Shown: positions 1 to 9,081 of the stretch, piece by piece
How positions within the stretch are numbered: position 1 is the first letter of the stretch
Layout of the letters: every line of letters begins with the position of its first letter
Source: an uncultured Lachnospiraceae bacterium
GTDB lineage: Bacteria > Bacillota > Clostridia > Lachnospirales > Lachnospiraceae
DNA length: 64,000 bases
Assembly: GCA_910578715.1 (NCBI GenBank)
Contig: CAJTRL010000013.1
Span: 1-64,000, forward strand
Direction: 5' to 3'
Translations under genes and position numbers: made by a program
Notes under the pieces: generated by a model
Told to the model about the DNA's origin: nothing
What the model saw: only the letters and a program-made list of their open reading frames with translations
Databases searched by the model: none

Positions 1-411
1 CCGACAGATAAATCATAATGAATGTAGAAATGCTTAAAAAGATATTTGAATTGTGAGATATTTATAGCACAGGTGGAAAGAAAATGCAAACAAATTTTGG
101 GGACAGGTATGTAGAAAAAATAAAGACGAAATATCGTTTGCTCAATATAAGAATCTATATGCTGTATAAAAGGAAAATATTGTAGAAATATCATACAACA
201 TCCGGTATTATGCAATTTTATAAAACCGAGGTTACAGCTATTAAATGAAAACGTAGTCTTTACATTTTTCTGTTATGAAACAGTACTTCTGCGGAGGCTG
301 AACGGTTACGCGCGGTCAGCGGTCTGGCAGAGGGTAGACAAATATCAATAAAAAAGGTATACTTAACACAGATTTGCAATCGAATCAATGGGGATAGGAG
401 AGGGATACGGT
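1..411. other. AT-rich region upstream of the first gene
   Basis: No convincing gene is seen here. The only candidate is a 33-codon frame at 84-185 (+), preceded by AGGTGG at 71-76. Its product is short, basic and unrecognised, so it is not called as a gene. The stretch is clearly more AT-rich than the genes that follow. Confidence 0.5.
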
Positions 412-1338
412 ATGGAGTACGGAGCGGTTCCTTTTGAAAAGAGAATCAGGGAAAATATTAAAAATTATGCAATGGATAACCTGTACCCGGTGGACTCGCT
501 GAGGGCGCATTTAAAGGCGCTTGCCGCGATGACGGGTGCGGAACTTCTGCTGACGGACCGACACGGGGAAAAGGTGGTTTCCGTCGGAAATTTTGCCGGA
601 TTTCTGCCGGATGTGGTTGGGGAACCCGGAAAGAAAGTGCGGGTCTGCAACAGGACGATTGCCCATCTTTATGTAAAAATGGATGGTGTGGAGGCCCAAA
701 AAGCGCCGCTCGTGGAAGAGATGCTCGAAGCGGAAGTAAAGATGTTCTCCTGTCTTGGTGAAGAGGCGTACAGACACAGGGAGTACGCAATCTATATGGA
801 CGAACTGGAAGAAAAACTGGGCGAAAAGCATGTTCAGACGGTGAACGGGGAGACGAAAGATGCGCTGACCGGCGTTTATCATAAATTCTATTTTGAGGAG
901 CGCATGCGGGCGATGGATGCTTCAGAGGTCGTTCCGGCAGCCATTATCAACGCCAATATCAATGACTGGAAATATGTCAACGACCATTTTGGCGACGAAG
1001 AGAGCGACCGCCTGATTAAGACTATCGCGGGATTTCTGCAAAGGGAGGCAAAACAGGATTATGAAATCGGGCGCGTTGACGGCGATGTGTTTGTCGTGCT
1101 GATACCGATGGCAGACGAGGGAGAAGCGGAGGATTACTGCAACAGAGTCCAGGCGGACTGCCTTGCTTTTGAAGATGAAAAGCTCGCGCCTTCCGTAGCA
1201 TGCGGCATTGTCTACAAAACAAATGTGGAGGAAAAAATAGCGGATAAGCTGCCGGATGCGGAATATGAAATGTTTAACAACAAGTTTGAGATAAAGAACG
1301 CGCCCGGGTACCGGGAACGATTGGAAAAAGGAAAGTGA
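412..1338 (+). CDS. GGDEF-family protein with degenerate active site
   Basis: Predicted 308-aa cytoplasmic protein with no membrane segment or signal peptide. The N-terminal ~130 residues form a small alpha/beta region I do not recognise, possibly a ligand-sensing domain. The C-terminal half is a GGDEF (diguanylate cyclase-type) domain that begins near the DALTG motif. The catalytic GGDEF loop reads D-G-D-V-F at residues 223-227, so the first Gly and the Glu are both replaced. From what is known of the family, a domain with this loop should not make cyclic di-GMP and may bind a nucleotide or a partner instead. I chose the ATG at 412 because AGGAGAGG lies 8 nt upstream; an earlier in-frame ATG at 388 has no ribosome binding site. 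The gene stands alone and is followed by a hairpin. Confidence 0.8.
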   Translation: MEYGAVPFEKRIRENIKNYAMDNLYPVDSLRAHLKALAAMTGAELLLTDRHGEKVVSVGNFAGFLPDVVGEPGKKVRVCNRTIAHLYVKMDGVEAQKAPLVEEMLEAEVKMFSCLGEEAYRHREYAIYMDELEEKLGEKHVQTVNGETKDALTGVYHKFYFEERMRAMDASEVVPAAIINANINDWKYVNDHFGDEESDRLIKTIAGFLQREAKQDYEIGRVDGDVFVVLIPMADEGEAEDYCNRVQADCLAFEDEKLAPSVACGIVYKTNVEEKIADKLPDAEYEMFNNKFEIKNAPGYRERLEKGK

Positions 1339-1339
1339 A

Positions 1340-1367
1340 AAATGCCGGGCCACAGCGCCCGGCATTT
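1340..1367 (+). terminator. Hairpin after the GGDEF gene, possible terminator
   Basis: An 11-bp perfect stem (AAATGCCGGGC / GCCCGGCATTT) encloses a 6-nt loop and starts just after the stop codon. The T-run is only three bases, so termination may be weak. The stem begins with A and ends with T and could act in both directions. Confidence 0.5.
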
Positions 1368-1375
1368 GACTATGC

Positions 1376-1682
1376 GGATTCGGGTGTCAAAAGGTGCCTT
1401 TGTAAAACCATATATAGCATAGTGCACAAAACATTCACGAAGTCGTCCTGTGCAGGAGAATGAGATTTTCTTAATATTACGTTCAAGTTTTAGTAATTTC
1501 GGGACATGGATGTCCCGAAAAGCCCGTAATGAGCATGGATGCGAATGACGGGCGGTTGCGTACGGATTCGTAGTCCTTGCCGGAATATTTAGAAAATCCA
1601 TTCGCCGAAGCCGGACACGAGGGAATATTTTGTGCAATATGCTGTAACATTTTTAGAATGGCACCTTTTGACACCCGAATCC
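1376..1682. mobile_element. MITE-like element with 23-bp perfect terminal inverted repeats
   Basis: The arms at 1376-1398 and 1660-1682 are perfect 23-bp inverted repeats (outer end GGATTCGGGTG). The pairing continues inward imperfectly for about 40 more bases, for example AGCATAGTGCACAAAACATTC against AGCATATTGCACAAAATATTC on the other strand. The element is bounded on both sides by the direct repeat TATGC (1371-1375 and 1683-1687), as expected for a target-site duplication. An internal 11-bp hairpin (1497-1507 / 1510-1520) is present. No transposase is encoded; open frames inside are short and unconvincing. It could instead be a structured RNA, but the flanking duplication favours a non-autonomous transposable element. 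Confidence 0.65.
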
Positions 1683-1814
1683 TATGCGGAGAAACGGCAA
1701 TTCTAAAAAAAGTATTAAATTCTATTTTTTGGGAGAGAATAAGAAAATAAAAGAAAAGAGAAGAAAACAAGAGATAATTTCATGAAAATAAGAGACATAT
1801 AGATTTATTTCAGT

Positions 1815-1843
1815 TTGCAATGTGATAGTGATGAAACTAATAT
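1815..1843 (+). promoter_or_regulatory. groESL sigma-A promoter
   Basis: TTGCAA (1815-1820) and TAATAT (1838-1843) are separated by 17 nt. The CIRCE operator starts 12 nt downstream of the -10, covering the expected transcription start. Confidence 0.8.
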
Positions 1844-1854
1844 ATGCTTAACGA

Positions 1855-1881
1855 TTAGCACTCGACACAAATGAGTGCTAA
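1855..1881. promoter_or_regulatory. CIRCE operator (HrcA binding site)
   Basis: TTAGCACTC - 9 nt - GAGTGCTAA is a perfect match to the CIRCE inverted repeat. HrcA is known to bind it and to repress class I heat-shock operons in Firmicutes. Its position just downstream of the groESL promoter fits that role. hrcA itself is not in this window. Confidence 0.97.
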
Positions 1882-1967
1882 CAGAATAACAAATGGATGG
1901 CGGACGCATAAAAATAAAGAAAAGCGTCTGTTAGAAAAAGGAACATTATAATAAGGAGGCAGAAAAT

Positions 1968-2252
1968 ATGAAATTAGTACCACTTGGTGACAGAGTTGTA
2001 TTGAAGCAGTTAGTAGCCGAGGAAACGACCAAATCAGGTATCGTTCTTCCGGGACAGAGCAAGGAAAAACCGCAGCAGGCAGAAGTTATTGCAGTAGGAC
2101 CGGGCGGCGTTGTAGACGGCAAGGAAGTGAAAATGGAAGTGAAAGTTGGCGACCAGGTCATCTATTCCAAATATTCCGGAACGGAAGTGAAAATCGAAGA
2201 GGAAGAGTATATTATTGTAAGACAGAATGATATTCTGGCAATTTGCGAATAG
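1968..2252 (+). CDS. groES: Co-chaperonin GroES
   Basis: 94-aa heptameric co-chaperonin that caps the GroEL folding chamber in the cytoplasm. The sequence follows the GroES pattern from start to end: MKLVPLGDRVVLK at the N terminus, a mobile loop around residues 16-32 with the KSGIVLP segment, and the closing ...YIIVRQNDILAI strand. Length is normal for the family. AAGGAGG sits 9 nt before the ATG. It is the first gene of a groES-groEL pair driven by the promoter and CIRCE site upstream, so heat induction through HrcA is expected. A branched hairpin element separates it from groEL and might alter the GroES:GroEL ratio; that is inference. Confidence 0.98.
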   Translation: MKLVPLGDRVVLKQLVAEETTKSGIVLPGQSKEKPQQAEVIAVGPGGVVDGKEVKMEVKVGDQVIYSKYSGTEVKIEEEEYIIVRQNDILAICE

Positions 2253-2257
2253 CGAAG

Positions 2258-2369
2258 GGTGAGAAGAAAATCTAATGCTTGCGCCAGAGGGCGCATCGCA
2301 AAGATTTTCTACGGTTCCGTGAGACGGAACCTTTCTCACCTGACAGAATCGCATTAATGCGATTCTGTC
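2258..2369. repeat. Branched intergenic element, copy 1 (groES-groEL gap)
   Basis: Outer stem GGTGAGAA (2258-2265) pairs with TTCTCACC (2333-2340). Inside are AGAAAATCT (2265-2273) / AGATTTTCT (2302-2310) and GGTTCCGT (2313-2320) / ACGGAACC (2324-2331), joined by the linker TTCTACGG. A tail hairpin of two 13-bp arms follows (2342-2354 / 2357-2369). The same layout recurs at 38229-38341 and 57020-57125. Confidence 0.8.
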
Positions 2370-2449
2370 GGGGAAAGTTGGAAATATAAATGTGCTGCTT
2401 ATAAGTGCAGCGTATAAATCAGCAAATAAATTCAGGAGGAAGATTCATC

Positions 2450-4075
2450 ATGGCAAAGGAAATCAAATATGGAGCAGAGGCAAGAGCCGCTTTGGAAGCC
2501 GGCGTTAATAAATTGACCGATACGGTAAGAGTAACACTCGGACCGAAAGGAAGAAATGTCGTACTGGATAAGTCCTATGGCGCGCCGCTTATCACAAACG
2601 ACGGCGTAACAATCGCAAAAGAAATCGAGCTGGAAGACGCTTTCGAGAACATGGGCGCACAGCTTGTTAAGGAAGTTGCGACCAAGACAAACGATGTAGC
2701 CGGAGACGGTACGACAACCGCTACCGTTCTGGCGCAGGCAATGGTTAATGCGGGAATGAAGAACCTGGCGGCGGGCGCAAATCCGATTATTTTAAGAAAA
2801 GGTATGAAGAAGGCGACGGATGTTGCAGTAGATGCGATTGCGAAAATGAGCTCCAAAGTAAACGGCAAGGAGCATATCGCAAGAGTAGCGGCGATTTCCG
2901 CAGGCGATGAAGAAGTAGGACAGCTTGTGGCGGACGCGATGGAAAAAGTTTCCGGCGACGGTGTTATCACAATCGAAGAAAGTAAAACGATGCTGACCGA
3001 GCTGGACCTGGTAGAAGGTATGCAGTTTGACAGAGGATATATTTCCGCTTATATGGCGACCGATATGGATAAGATGGAAGCAACGCTGGAAAATCCGTAT
3101 ATCCTGATTACGGATAAAAAGATTTCCAACATTCAGGAAATCCTTCCGATTCTGGAGCAGATTGTACAGTCCGGCGCAAAACTGCTGATTATTGCCGAAG
3201 ACGTGGAAGGCGAAGCGCTGACAACACTGATTGTCAACAAACTGCGCGGAACATTCAATGTAGTAGCCGTAAAAGCGCCCGGATATGGCGACAGAAGAAA
3301 AGCGATGTTAGAGGATATTGCGATTCTGACAGGCGGTCAGGTTATCAGCTCCGAACTGGGACTGGAATTGAAAGATGCTACGATGGAACAGCTTGGACGC
3401 GCGAAATCCGTTAAAGTACAGAAAGAGAATACGGTTATCGTTGACGGTGAAGGTGATAAAGCGGCAATCGAGGCAAGAATCGGACAGATTCGGAAACAGA
3501 TTGAAGAAACCACATCCGATTTTGATAAGGAAAAATTACAGGAGCGTCTCGCAAAACTGGCGGGCGGCGTTGCGGTAATCCGCGTGGGCGCTGCGACAGA
3601 GACAGAAATGAAAGAAGCGAAACTGCGTCTGGAAGATGCGCTTGCGGCAACAAGAGCGGCGGTGGAAGAAGGTATTATCGCGGGCGGCGGTTCCGCATAT
3701 ATCCACGCAGCCAAAGAAGTTTCCAAACTGGCTGACACGCTGGAAGGCGATGAGAAGACAGGTGCGCAGATTGTATTGAAAGCGCTGGAATCTCCGCTGT
3801 ATCATATCGTTGCGAATGCGGGACTGGAAGGCTCCGTTATCATCAGCAAGGTAAGAGAATCCAAAGTGGGAATCGGCTTTGACGCGCTGAAAGAGGAATA
3901 CGTTGACATGGTAGAGGCTGGTATTCTGGACCCGGCCAAAGTTTCCAGAAGCGCATTGCAGAACGCGACGAGCGTTGCATCTACGCTGCTCACAACAGAG
4001 TCAGTCGTTGCAAACATCAAAGAAGCGGAACCCGCAATGCCCGCTGGCGGCGCCGGAATGGGCGGAATGATGTAA
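2450..4075 (+). CDS. groEL: Chaperonin GroEL (Hsp60)
   Basis: 541-aa ATP-dependent chaperonin subunit that forms the double-ring folding chamber with GroES. The sequence starts MAKEIKYGAEARAALEAG, has the nucleotide-binding GDGTTTATVLAQ segment near residue 85, the AAISAGDEEVG region, the conserved AAVEEGIIAGGG block near residue 405 and a Gly-Met-rich tail ending GGMM. Length is typical. The ATG at 2450 is preceded by AGGAGG 10 nt upstream; a possible in-frame start 45 nt earlier lacks this and would add residues not found in the family. Co-transcribed with groES. A long hairpin and a separate terminator follow the gene. Confidence 0.98.
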   Translation: MAKEIKYGAEARAALEAGVNKLTDTVRVTLGPKGRNVVLDKSYGAPLITNDGVTIAKEIELEDAFENMGAQLVKEVATKTNDVAGDGTTTATVLAQAMVNAGMKNLAAGANPIILRKGMKKATDVAVDAIAKMSSKVNGKEHIARVAAISAGDEEVGQLVADAMEKVSGDGVITIEESKTMLTELDLVEGMQFDRGYISAYMATDMDKMEATLENPYILITDKKISNIQEILPILEQIVQSGAKLLIIAEDVEGEALTTLIVNKLRGTFNVVAVKAPGYGDRRKAMLEDIAILTGGQVISSELGLELKDATMEQLGRAKSVKVQKENTVIVDGEGDKAAIEARIGQIRKQIEETTSDFDKEKLQERLAKLAGGVAVIRVGAATETEMKEAKLRLEDALAATRAAVEEGIIAGGGSAYIHAAKEVSKLADTLEGDEKTGAQIVLKALESPLYHIVANAGLEGSVIISKVRESKVGIGFDALKEEYVDMVEAGILDPAKVSRSALQNATSVASTLLTTESVVANIKEAEPAMPAGGAGMGGMM

Positions 4076-4081
4076 GGATTT

Positions 4082-4159
4082 AAATTTGCTCCGCAAATTA
4101 AAATTGACAAATTTGCGGAGCAAATTTGTCTGCAGCGTTAAGAACTTCTACGGTTCACA
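4082..4159. repeat. 17-bp hairpin plus remnant of the branched element
   Basis: Perfect 17-bp arms at 4082-4098 and 4111-4127 (core TTTGCTCCGCAAA) with a 12-nt loop directly follow groEL. Downstream, 4139-4159 reads TTAAGAACTTCTACGGTTCAC, which matches the middle of the branched element family (TTCTACGG linker) but lacks its partner arms. It looks like a decayed copy. Confidence 0.55.
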
Positions 4160-4174
4160 TTAAGAAATAAAAGA

Positions 4175-4205
4175 GGGACACAGGCAGTTTGTCTGTGTCC
4201 CTTTT
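4175..4205. terminator. Bidirectional terminator between groEL and the convergent membrane-protein gene
   Basis: GGGACACAG (4175-4183) pairs with CTGTGTCCC (4193-4201), followed by TTTT on the plus strand. On the minus strand the stem is followed by TCTTTTATT. It lies between two convergent genes. Confidence 0.85.
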
Positions 4206-4224
4206 TGGGGCGTAAAGGCCCCTT

Positions 4225-6450
4225 TTATTTCTTTTTCAGATAATGGTCGATGCGGTTGTAAAGGAAGCTGATGACAAAGCAGAGGAGGCCGCAGACAAAG
4301 AAACTGACGGCATTTTCCAGTGTGCTGTCGTACCGGATATCGAACATAATTAATTTAATGACACTGACCATAGAGAGAACCAGGCCGTACAGACGGAACG
4401 CAGTGGTATTTTTGTAAAAACCGATAACGATGCTCAGGATAGAAAACAGCAGAAGGCTGATGCTGATTAGATAGCTGGCGACCTCATAAGAACCGAGAAT
4501 GCAGAGCATCAGCAGTGTATATTTGAAGGCCACATAATACCCGGCGCGGGCGTCTTTTCGCAGGATTCTGCCGGAATTGACCGTAAAGAGCAATACCGTT
4601 ATCAGAATGACTGGAATCTGCCAGAGCGCGCTGTATAAAAGGATGCAGCCGGCAGCCATCAGCAGACCGTTTATGAGGCAGGTCATGATTTCAACGGGCT
4701 TTTCCTGGCCCAGGTATTGAAACTTTGACAAGGCAAGATGCAGCGCGGCGATGACAAAAAAGGTAATCAGTTCGGATTTTAAATAGCTCTGGCTGATACT
4801 GTTCTGTGAAAGAAGGGCATAACTGCAGTCGCCGACAACGAACATGACTGCGAGCGTCAGCGCGAGATACCCGGCAACGCTGAAAGGAACATCGTCCGTT
4901 CTGGAAGCGAAATACCAGAACAGGGCGTAAGATAAAACGACCATGATGAGATGTTCCGGGCCTCCGGCAAGCGGTAAAAAAGCAGCAAGGAAGGCAATAC
5001 CCGCGTAAAGGTAGGTTTTTTCTTTTTTCAGACCGCCATAGAGCAGAAACGGAATGAACGTAAGATACCCGCAGAGGTGACTGCTTATGAAATCGGCGTG
5101 ATAACAGGCGGCCCAGATAAGGAGAAAGGAAAAGAGCTTCGAAATGATTCCGTATGCGGTGTTCTTCTTTGTGATATAAAATAATAAAATGACAGACAGC
5201 ACATATACGAGAGTCGGAAAAACCTCTTCCGGCCAGTCTGTCAGCAGGCCGAGCAGGCAGACGAAAAGACAGGAAGCGGCAATTGTCAGAAACTGGAAGG
5301 CGATGCCCTGTACGGATTCTTTGCGGTAAAAAAGGAAATACTCCAGTAAAAGGAATAACAGGAGCAGAACGATGGAGGCAGTTTTCAAAACCGCAGAGCC
5401 CGGATAGAAAACGGAATCCAGAAAGAGCGTTCCGATAGTCAGGATGAATACATCCGAGAGCCTGAAAATATGATTGCACAGCGCATACCATCCGCCGTCT
5501 TTCTCCACATTGGCGGCTTTAGAATCTTCCGCAGCATTCCGTCGCGGGAGCCGGAACAGCGGCGTGTTTGCAAAGACGAAAGCGGAAATCAGGTAAAATA
5601 CCGTAAGGACGAGAAATTTCGCCGCATCGGCATCATAAACGCACAGCGCCGTTCCGAGAATCATGGAAATCAGGATGCCGAGCTGCCCGATGATATGGAA
5701 AACAAGACTTTTTAACCGGGCCAGATATCTGACGAAAACAGCCCATACCAGAATCAGGGCGTATAACATGAAATCGCCGAACACCTTAAAATACAAATCG
5801 CTTAACAATAAAGAGATATACAGGGAACCGCATCCGCATCCGATGACCGCGAGATAAAATTTGTTTTCCGGATTTTTGCCGGACAGAACAAAGCCCGCCG
5901 TAAGAAGGCCAAAACTGAGAAGATACAGCCCGGCCAGCTTCATCGTATCGGTAAGATAGGGAAGCATGAGCGTGGCAAAGATAATCAGGCTGATAAAAAT
6001 CAGCACGGAGGCAAAAATACCCATGAAACTTCTGCCGAAAAGTTTCTCATAATCTTTGCGGGGAAGGTTCGGAGAAACAGGACCCGGCGCCGGGTAAGGC
6101 CCGGCGTTTCCGAATGGCTGGGATGTATACTGTGGAGTCTGAGGCGCCGCGTGCGGCGGAATGTCGGCCGCCATTCCCGGCTGTGGCATCATTCCCGCCT
6201 GAGCTCTGAAAGGGTCAGAATTTGCCTGCCGTGCAGCAGCTTCCGCATTCTGCCTGTCCTTCAGCATCCGAAACTGCTGATTCATGTATTTGAGCTCGGT
6301 TTCCAGATAAAATATTTTTTCCTGGCAGAGCGCTTTGCTCTCTGGCGTCTGTTCGCTGTGGGAACACTGATAGATTAAATCGTTCAGCCTTTTGCGGGTT
6401 TTCAGCAATTCATTTTCAAAATTCAGGAGGTCGATTTCATTTTGATTCAT
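4225..6450 (-). CDS. Large multi-pass membrane protein (DUF2339-like)
   Basis: 741-aa protein. The first ~75 residues are a charged coiled coil (MNQNEIDLLNFENELLKTR onward), followed by a Pro/Gln/Ala/Gly-rich linker of about 60 residues, and then by 18 or more hydrophobic segments that run to the C terminus. This layout resembles the DUF2339 family of predicted membrane proteins, whose function is unknown; that assignment is by overall architecture only. The start at 6450 places the coiled coil at the N terminus with GAAAGG upstream; longer in-frame extensions to 6666 would cross the promoter region of the divergent gene. It is divergent from the (p)ppGpp synthetase and convergent with groEL. 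Confidence 0.7.
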   Translation of the reverse strand: MNQNEIDLLNFENELLKTRKRLNDLIYQCSHSEQTPESKALCQEKIFYLETELKYMNQQFRMLKDRQNAEAAARQANSDPFRAQAGMMPQPGMAADIPPHAAPQTPQYTSQPFGNAGPYPAPGPVSPNLPRKDYEKLFGRSFMGIFASVLIFISLIIFATLMLPYLTDTMKLAGLYLLSFGLLTAGFVLSGKNPENKFYLAVIGCGCGSLYISLLLSDLYFKVFGDFMLYALILVWAVFVRYLARLKSLVFHIIGQLGILISMILGTALCVYDADAAKFLVLTVFYLISAFVFANTPLFRLPRRNAAEDSKAANVEKDGGWYALCNHIFRLSDVFILTIGTLFLDSVFYPGSAVLKTASIVLLLLFLLLEYFLFYRKESVQGIAFQFLTIAASCLFVCLLGLLTDWPEEVFPTLVYVLSVILLFYITKKNTAYGIISKLFSFLLIWAACYHADFISSHLCGYLTFIPFLLYGGLKKEKTYLYAGIAFLAAFLPLAGGPEHLIMVVLSYALFWYFASRTDDVPFSVAGYLALTLAVMFVVGDCSYALLSQNSISQSYLKSELITFFVIAALHLALSKFQYLGQEKPVEIMTCLINGLLMAAGCILLYSALWQIPVILITVLLFTVNSGRILRKDARAGYYVAFKYTLLMLCILGSYEVASYLISISLLLFSILSIVIGFYKNTTAFRLYGLVLSMVSVIKLIMFDIRYDSTLENAVSFFVCGLLCFVISFLYNRIDHYLKKK

Positions 6451-6607
6451 AAGCGGTGAGCCTTTCGGGATTCTTGCACATAATATATAATAATATAGGA
6501 AAAAAAGAGTGCGCTTTTTCTTAAAATGGTAACATTGATGCACGGCGCCGTCAAGAAAATTGACGGGCCGGAAGGTGTCGGCGGCTGTTTTTTTGGCACG
6601 ATTCATA

Positions 6608-6636
6608 TTGACTAAGCAAGGCGGTTCATGTATTCT
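6608..6636 (+). promoter_or_regulatory. Promoter of the (p)ppGpp synthetase/hydrolase gene
   Basis: TTGACT (6608-6613), 17 nt, TATTCT (6631-6636). It places the transcript start near 6643, downstream of the longer in-frame ATG at 6560, and so supports the start at 6683. Confidence 0.65.
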
Positions 6637-6682
6637 TAAAATATCCTTCAAAAAAGAGCAGAACAAAGCGACTGGTGAGACT

Positions 6683-8995
6683 ATGGCAACAGAAGAAAAG
6701 AAAGAAGTTGTTTTTGACGACGGCAGAATTGAATCGATAGAAGAGTTTCAGAGTCCTGAGGCATTATATCAGGAACTGATTACCCGTGTGCGCAAATATC
6801 ACCCTTCGGATGATATTTCTTTAATTGAAAAGGCATACGGAGTGGCTTATGAAGCTCACAAAGACCAGGTCCGCAAATCCGGGGAACCTTATATTATTCA
6901 TCCGCTGTGCGTTGCGATTATTCTGGCGGATTTGGAACTGGATAAGGAGACGATTGTGGCGGGGCTTCTGCACGATGTGGTGGAAGACACGCCGATAACG
7001 GATGAGGAGATTGCGGATACATTCGGAGCGGATGTGGCGCTGATTGTGGACGGTGTTACGAAACTGGATAAACTGAGCTTCCGCGGGGAGCCGGGAAGCG
7101 ATAAAGACGCGGAAAAACTGGAAAGACAGGCGGAAAATCTGCGGAAGATGTTTCTGGCGATGGCGAAGGATATCCGCGTGATTTTAATCAAACTGGCCGA
7201 CAGGCTTCATAATATGCGTACGCTGCAGTACCGGAATGTGGAGAAACAGCAGGAAGTAGCAAGGGAAACGCTGGATATTTATTCCCCCATTGCACAGCGG
7301 CTCGGCATTTCCAAGATTAAAGTGGAACTGGATGACCTTTCTTTGAAATATCTGGAACCGGAAGCCTATTATGAACTGGTAGATACGATTGCGGTCCGCA
7401 AGAGCGTGCGGGAAAAGTATATCCAGACAATCGTGGACGAAGTAGGAGAGCATATTGCCCGCGCCGGCATCAAGGCGCAGATAGACGGCCGCATCAAACA
7501 TTTTTTCAGCATCTATAAGAAAATGAAAAATCAGAATAAGACCATCGACCAGATTTACGATTTGTTTGCGGTGCGCATCATCGTAGACACGGTCATGGAC
7601 TGTTATGCGGCGCTCGGCGTGATTCATGAGATGTATAAGCCGATTCCGGGCCGTTTTAAAGACTATATTGCTGTGCCGAAGGCCAACATGTATCAGTCGC
7701 TTCATACGACGCTGATAGGTTCTTCCGGGCAGCCTTTTGAAATACAGATTCGAACCTATGAAATGCACAAGGCGGCGGAGTATGGAATCGCCGCGCACTG
7801 GAAATATAAAGAGGCCTCGGACGGCAAGAAGGTAGAAACACAGGAAGAGGAAAAGCTGGTCTGGCTGCGGCAGATACTGGAATGGCAGCAGACGGCGGAA
7901 GATAATAAAGAGTTCATGAAGCTGTTAAAGAGCGATTTAAATCTTTTTTCCGACCATGTTTACTGCTTTACGCCCACAGGGGACGTGAAAAATCTTCCGG
8001 CGGGCTCGACGCCGATTGACTTCGCGTACAGCATTCACAGCGCGGTCGGCAATAAAATGATTGGCGCCAGAGTGAACGGCAAGCTCGTGACCATCGATTA
8101 TGAAATCAAAAACGGCGACCGGATTGAAATTCTGACTTCCCAAAATTCCAAAGGGCCGAGCCGTGACTGGCTGAATCTTGTCAAAAGCACACAGGCGAAA
8201 AATAAAATCAATCAGTGGTTTAAACAGGAATTAAAAGAAGATAATATTGTTAAGGGAAGAGAACTGCTTCTTAATTATTGTAAGGCGAAATCCATCAATA
8301 CACAGGATATTCTGATTCCCCGGTATGAAGAAGCCATTATGAAAAAATACGGGTTCCGGGACTGGGACTCCGTCCTTGCGGCGGTTGGACACGGCGGCCT
8401 GAAAGAAGGCCAGATTATCAACCGGATGCAGGAACAGTACGATAACGACCACAAAAAAGAGATTTCGGACGAGGAAGTTATTGCCGAGGTTAAGGAAAAT
8501 GCACAGAATAGCCGGATGCGGCCGAGAAAAGGAACGAGCAGCATCGTGGTAAAAGGCATCCACGACGTGGCAGTGCGCTTTTCCAAATGCTGCAGTCCCG
8601 TGCCGGGAGACGAAATCGTTGGTTTTGTCACGAGAGGACGCGGTGTTTCCATCCACAGGACGGACTGCATTAATATTCTGAATCTGCCGGAAATCGACTG
8701 TGTCAGGCTGATTGATGCGGAGTGGCAGCAGGAGGCGGCGGATGGCGGCGATGAGAAATATCTGGCGGAAATCAGCATCTATGCCAACAACCGGAACGGT
8801 CTGCTGGCGGATGTTTCCAGGGCGCTGACGGAAAAAGACATCGATATTCTGGCGTTAAATACGCGGATTAACAAACAGGGGACGGCGACGATTACGGTCA
8901 GCTTCGAGATTCGCAGCAGAGAGGAGCTGAACCGGATTATTGATAAAATCAGAACGATAGACAGTGTTATCGATATTGAGAGAACGACGGGCTGA
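6683..8995 (+). CDS. relA: Bifunctional (p)ppGpp synthetase/hydrolase (RelA/SpoT family)
   Basis: 770-aa long RSH protein that makes and degrades the stringent-response alarmone. Domain order: HD hydrolase with an intact HDVVEDT motif near residue 97, synthetase domain around residues 250-370 (RFKDYIAVPKANMYQSLHT), TGS domain (VYCFTPTGDVKNLPAGSTPIDFA), a helical/zinc-finger region with KCCSPVPGDEIVG, and a C-terminal ACT domain (NNRNGLLADVSRALTE). Both catalytic halves look intact, so it is probably the main Rel enzyme. The start at 6683 gives the usual N terminus and lies downstream of the promoter; its ribosome binding site (GGTGAG) is close and weak, so the start is moderately certain. The metallo-hydrolase gene follows after 86 nt. 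Confidence 0.95.
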   Translation: MATEEKKEVVFDDGRIESIEEFQSPEALYQELITRVRKYHPSDDISLIEKAYGVAYEAHKDQVRKSGEPYIIHPLCVAIILADLELDKETIVAGLLHDVVEDTPITDEEIADTFGADVALIVDGVTKLDKLSFRGEPGSDKDAEKLERQAENLRKMFLAMAKDIRVILIKLADRLHNMRTLQYRNVEKQQEVARETLDIYSPIAQRLGISKIKVELDDLSLKYLEPEAYYELVDTIAVRKSVREKYIQTIVDEVGEHIARAGIKAQIDGRIKHFFSIYKKMKNQNKTIDQIYDLFAVRIIVDTVMDCYAALGVIHEMYKPIPGRFKDYIAVPKANMYQSLHTTLIGSSGQPFEIQIRTYEMHKAAEYGIAAHWKYKEASDGKKVETQEEEKLVWLRQILEWQQTAEDNKEFMKLLKSDLNLFSDHVYCFTPTGDVKNLPAGSTPIDFAYSIHSAVGNKMIGARVNGKLVTIDYEIKNGDRIEILTSQNSKGPSRDWLNLVKSTQAKNKINQWFKQELKEDNIVKGRELLLNYCKAKSINTQDILIPRYEEAIMKKYGFRDWDSVLAAVGHGGLKEGQIINRMQEQYDNDHKKEISDEEVIAEVKENAQNSRMRPRKGTSSIVVKGIHDVAVRFSKCCSPVPGDEIVGFVTRGRGVSIHRTDCINILNLPEIDCVRLIDAEWQQEAADGGDEKYLAEISIYANNRNGLLADVSRALTEKDIDILALNTRINKQGTATITVSFEIRSREELNRIIDKIRTIDSVIDIERTTG

Positions 8996-9081
8996 CAAAT
9001 ACGCGGCGGAAACGGAAGATGACATAATCGCGGTGGAAAACAGGAACTGGCGCGGCGGAAGCGGGAAGGAGTATATACCGG

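Noticed and set aside
6560..6682. N-terminal extension of the (p)ppGpp synthetase to ATG 6560
   Set aside because: A good promoter at 6608-6636 lies inside the extension, and the added residues do not belong to the family.
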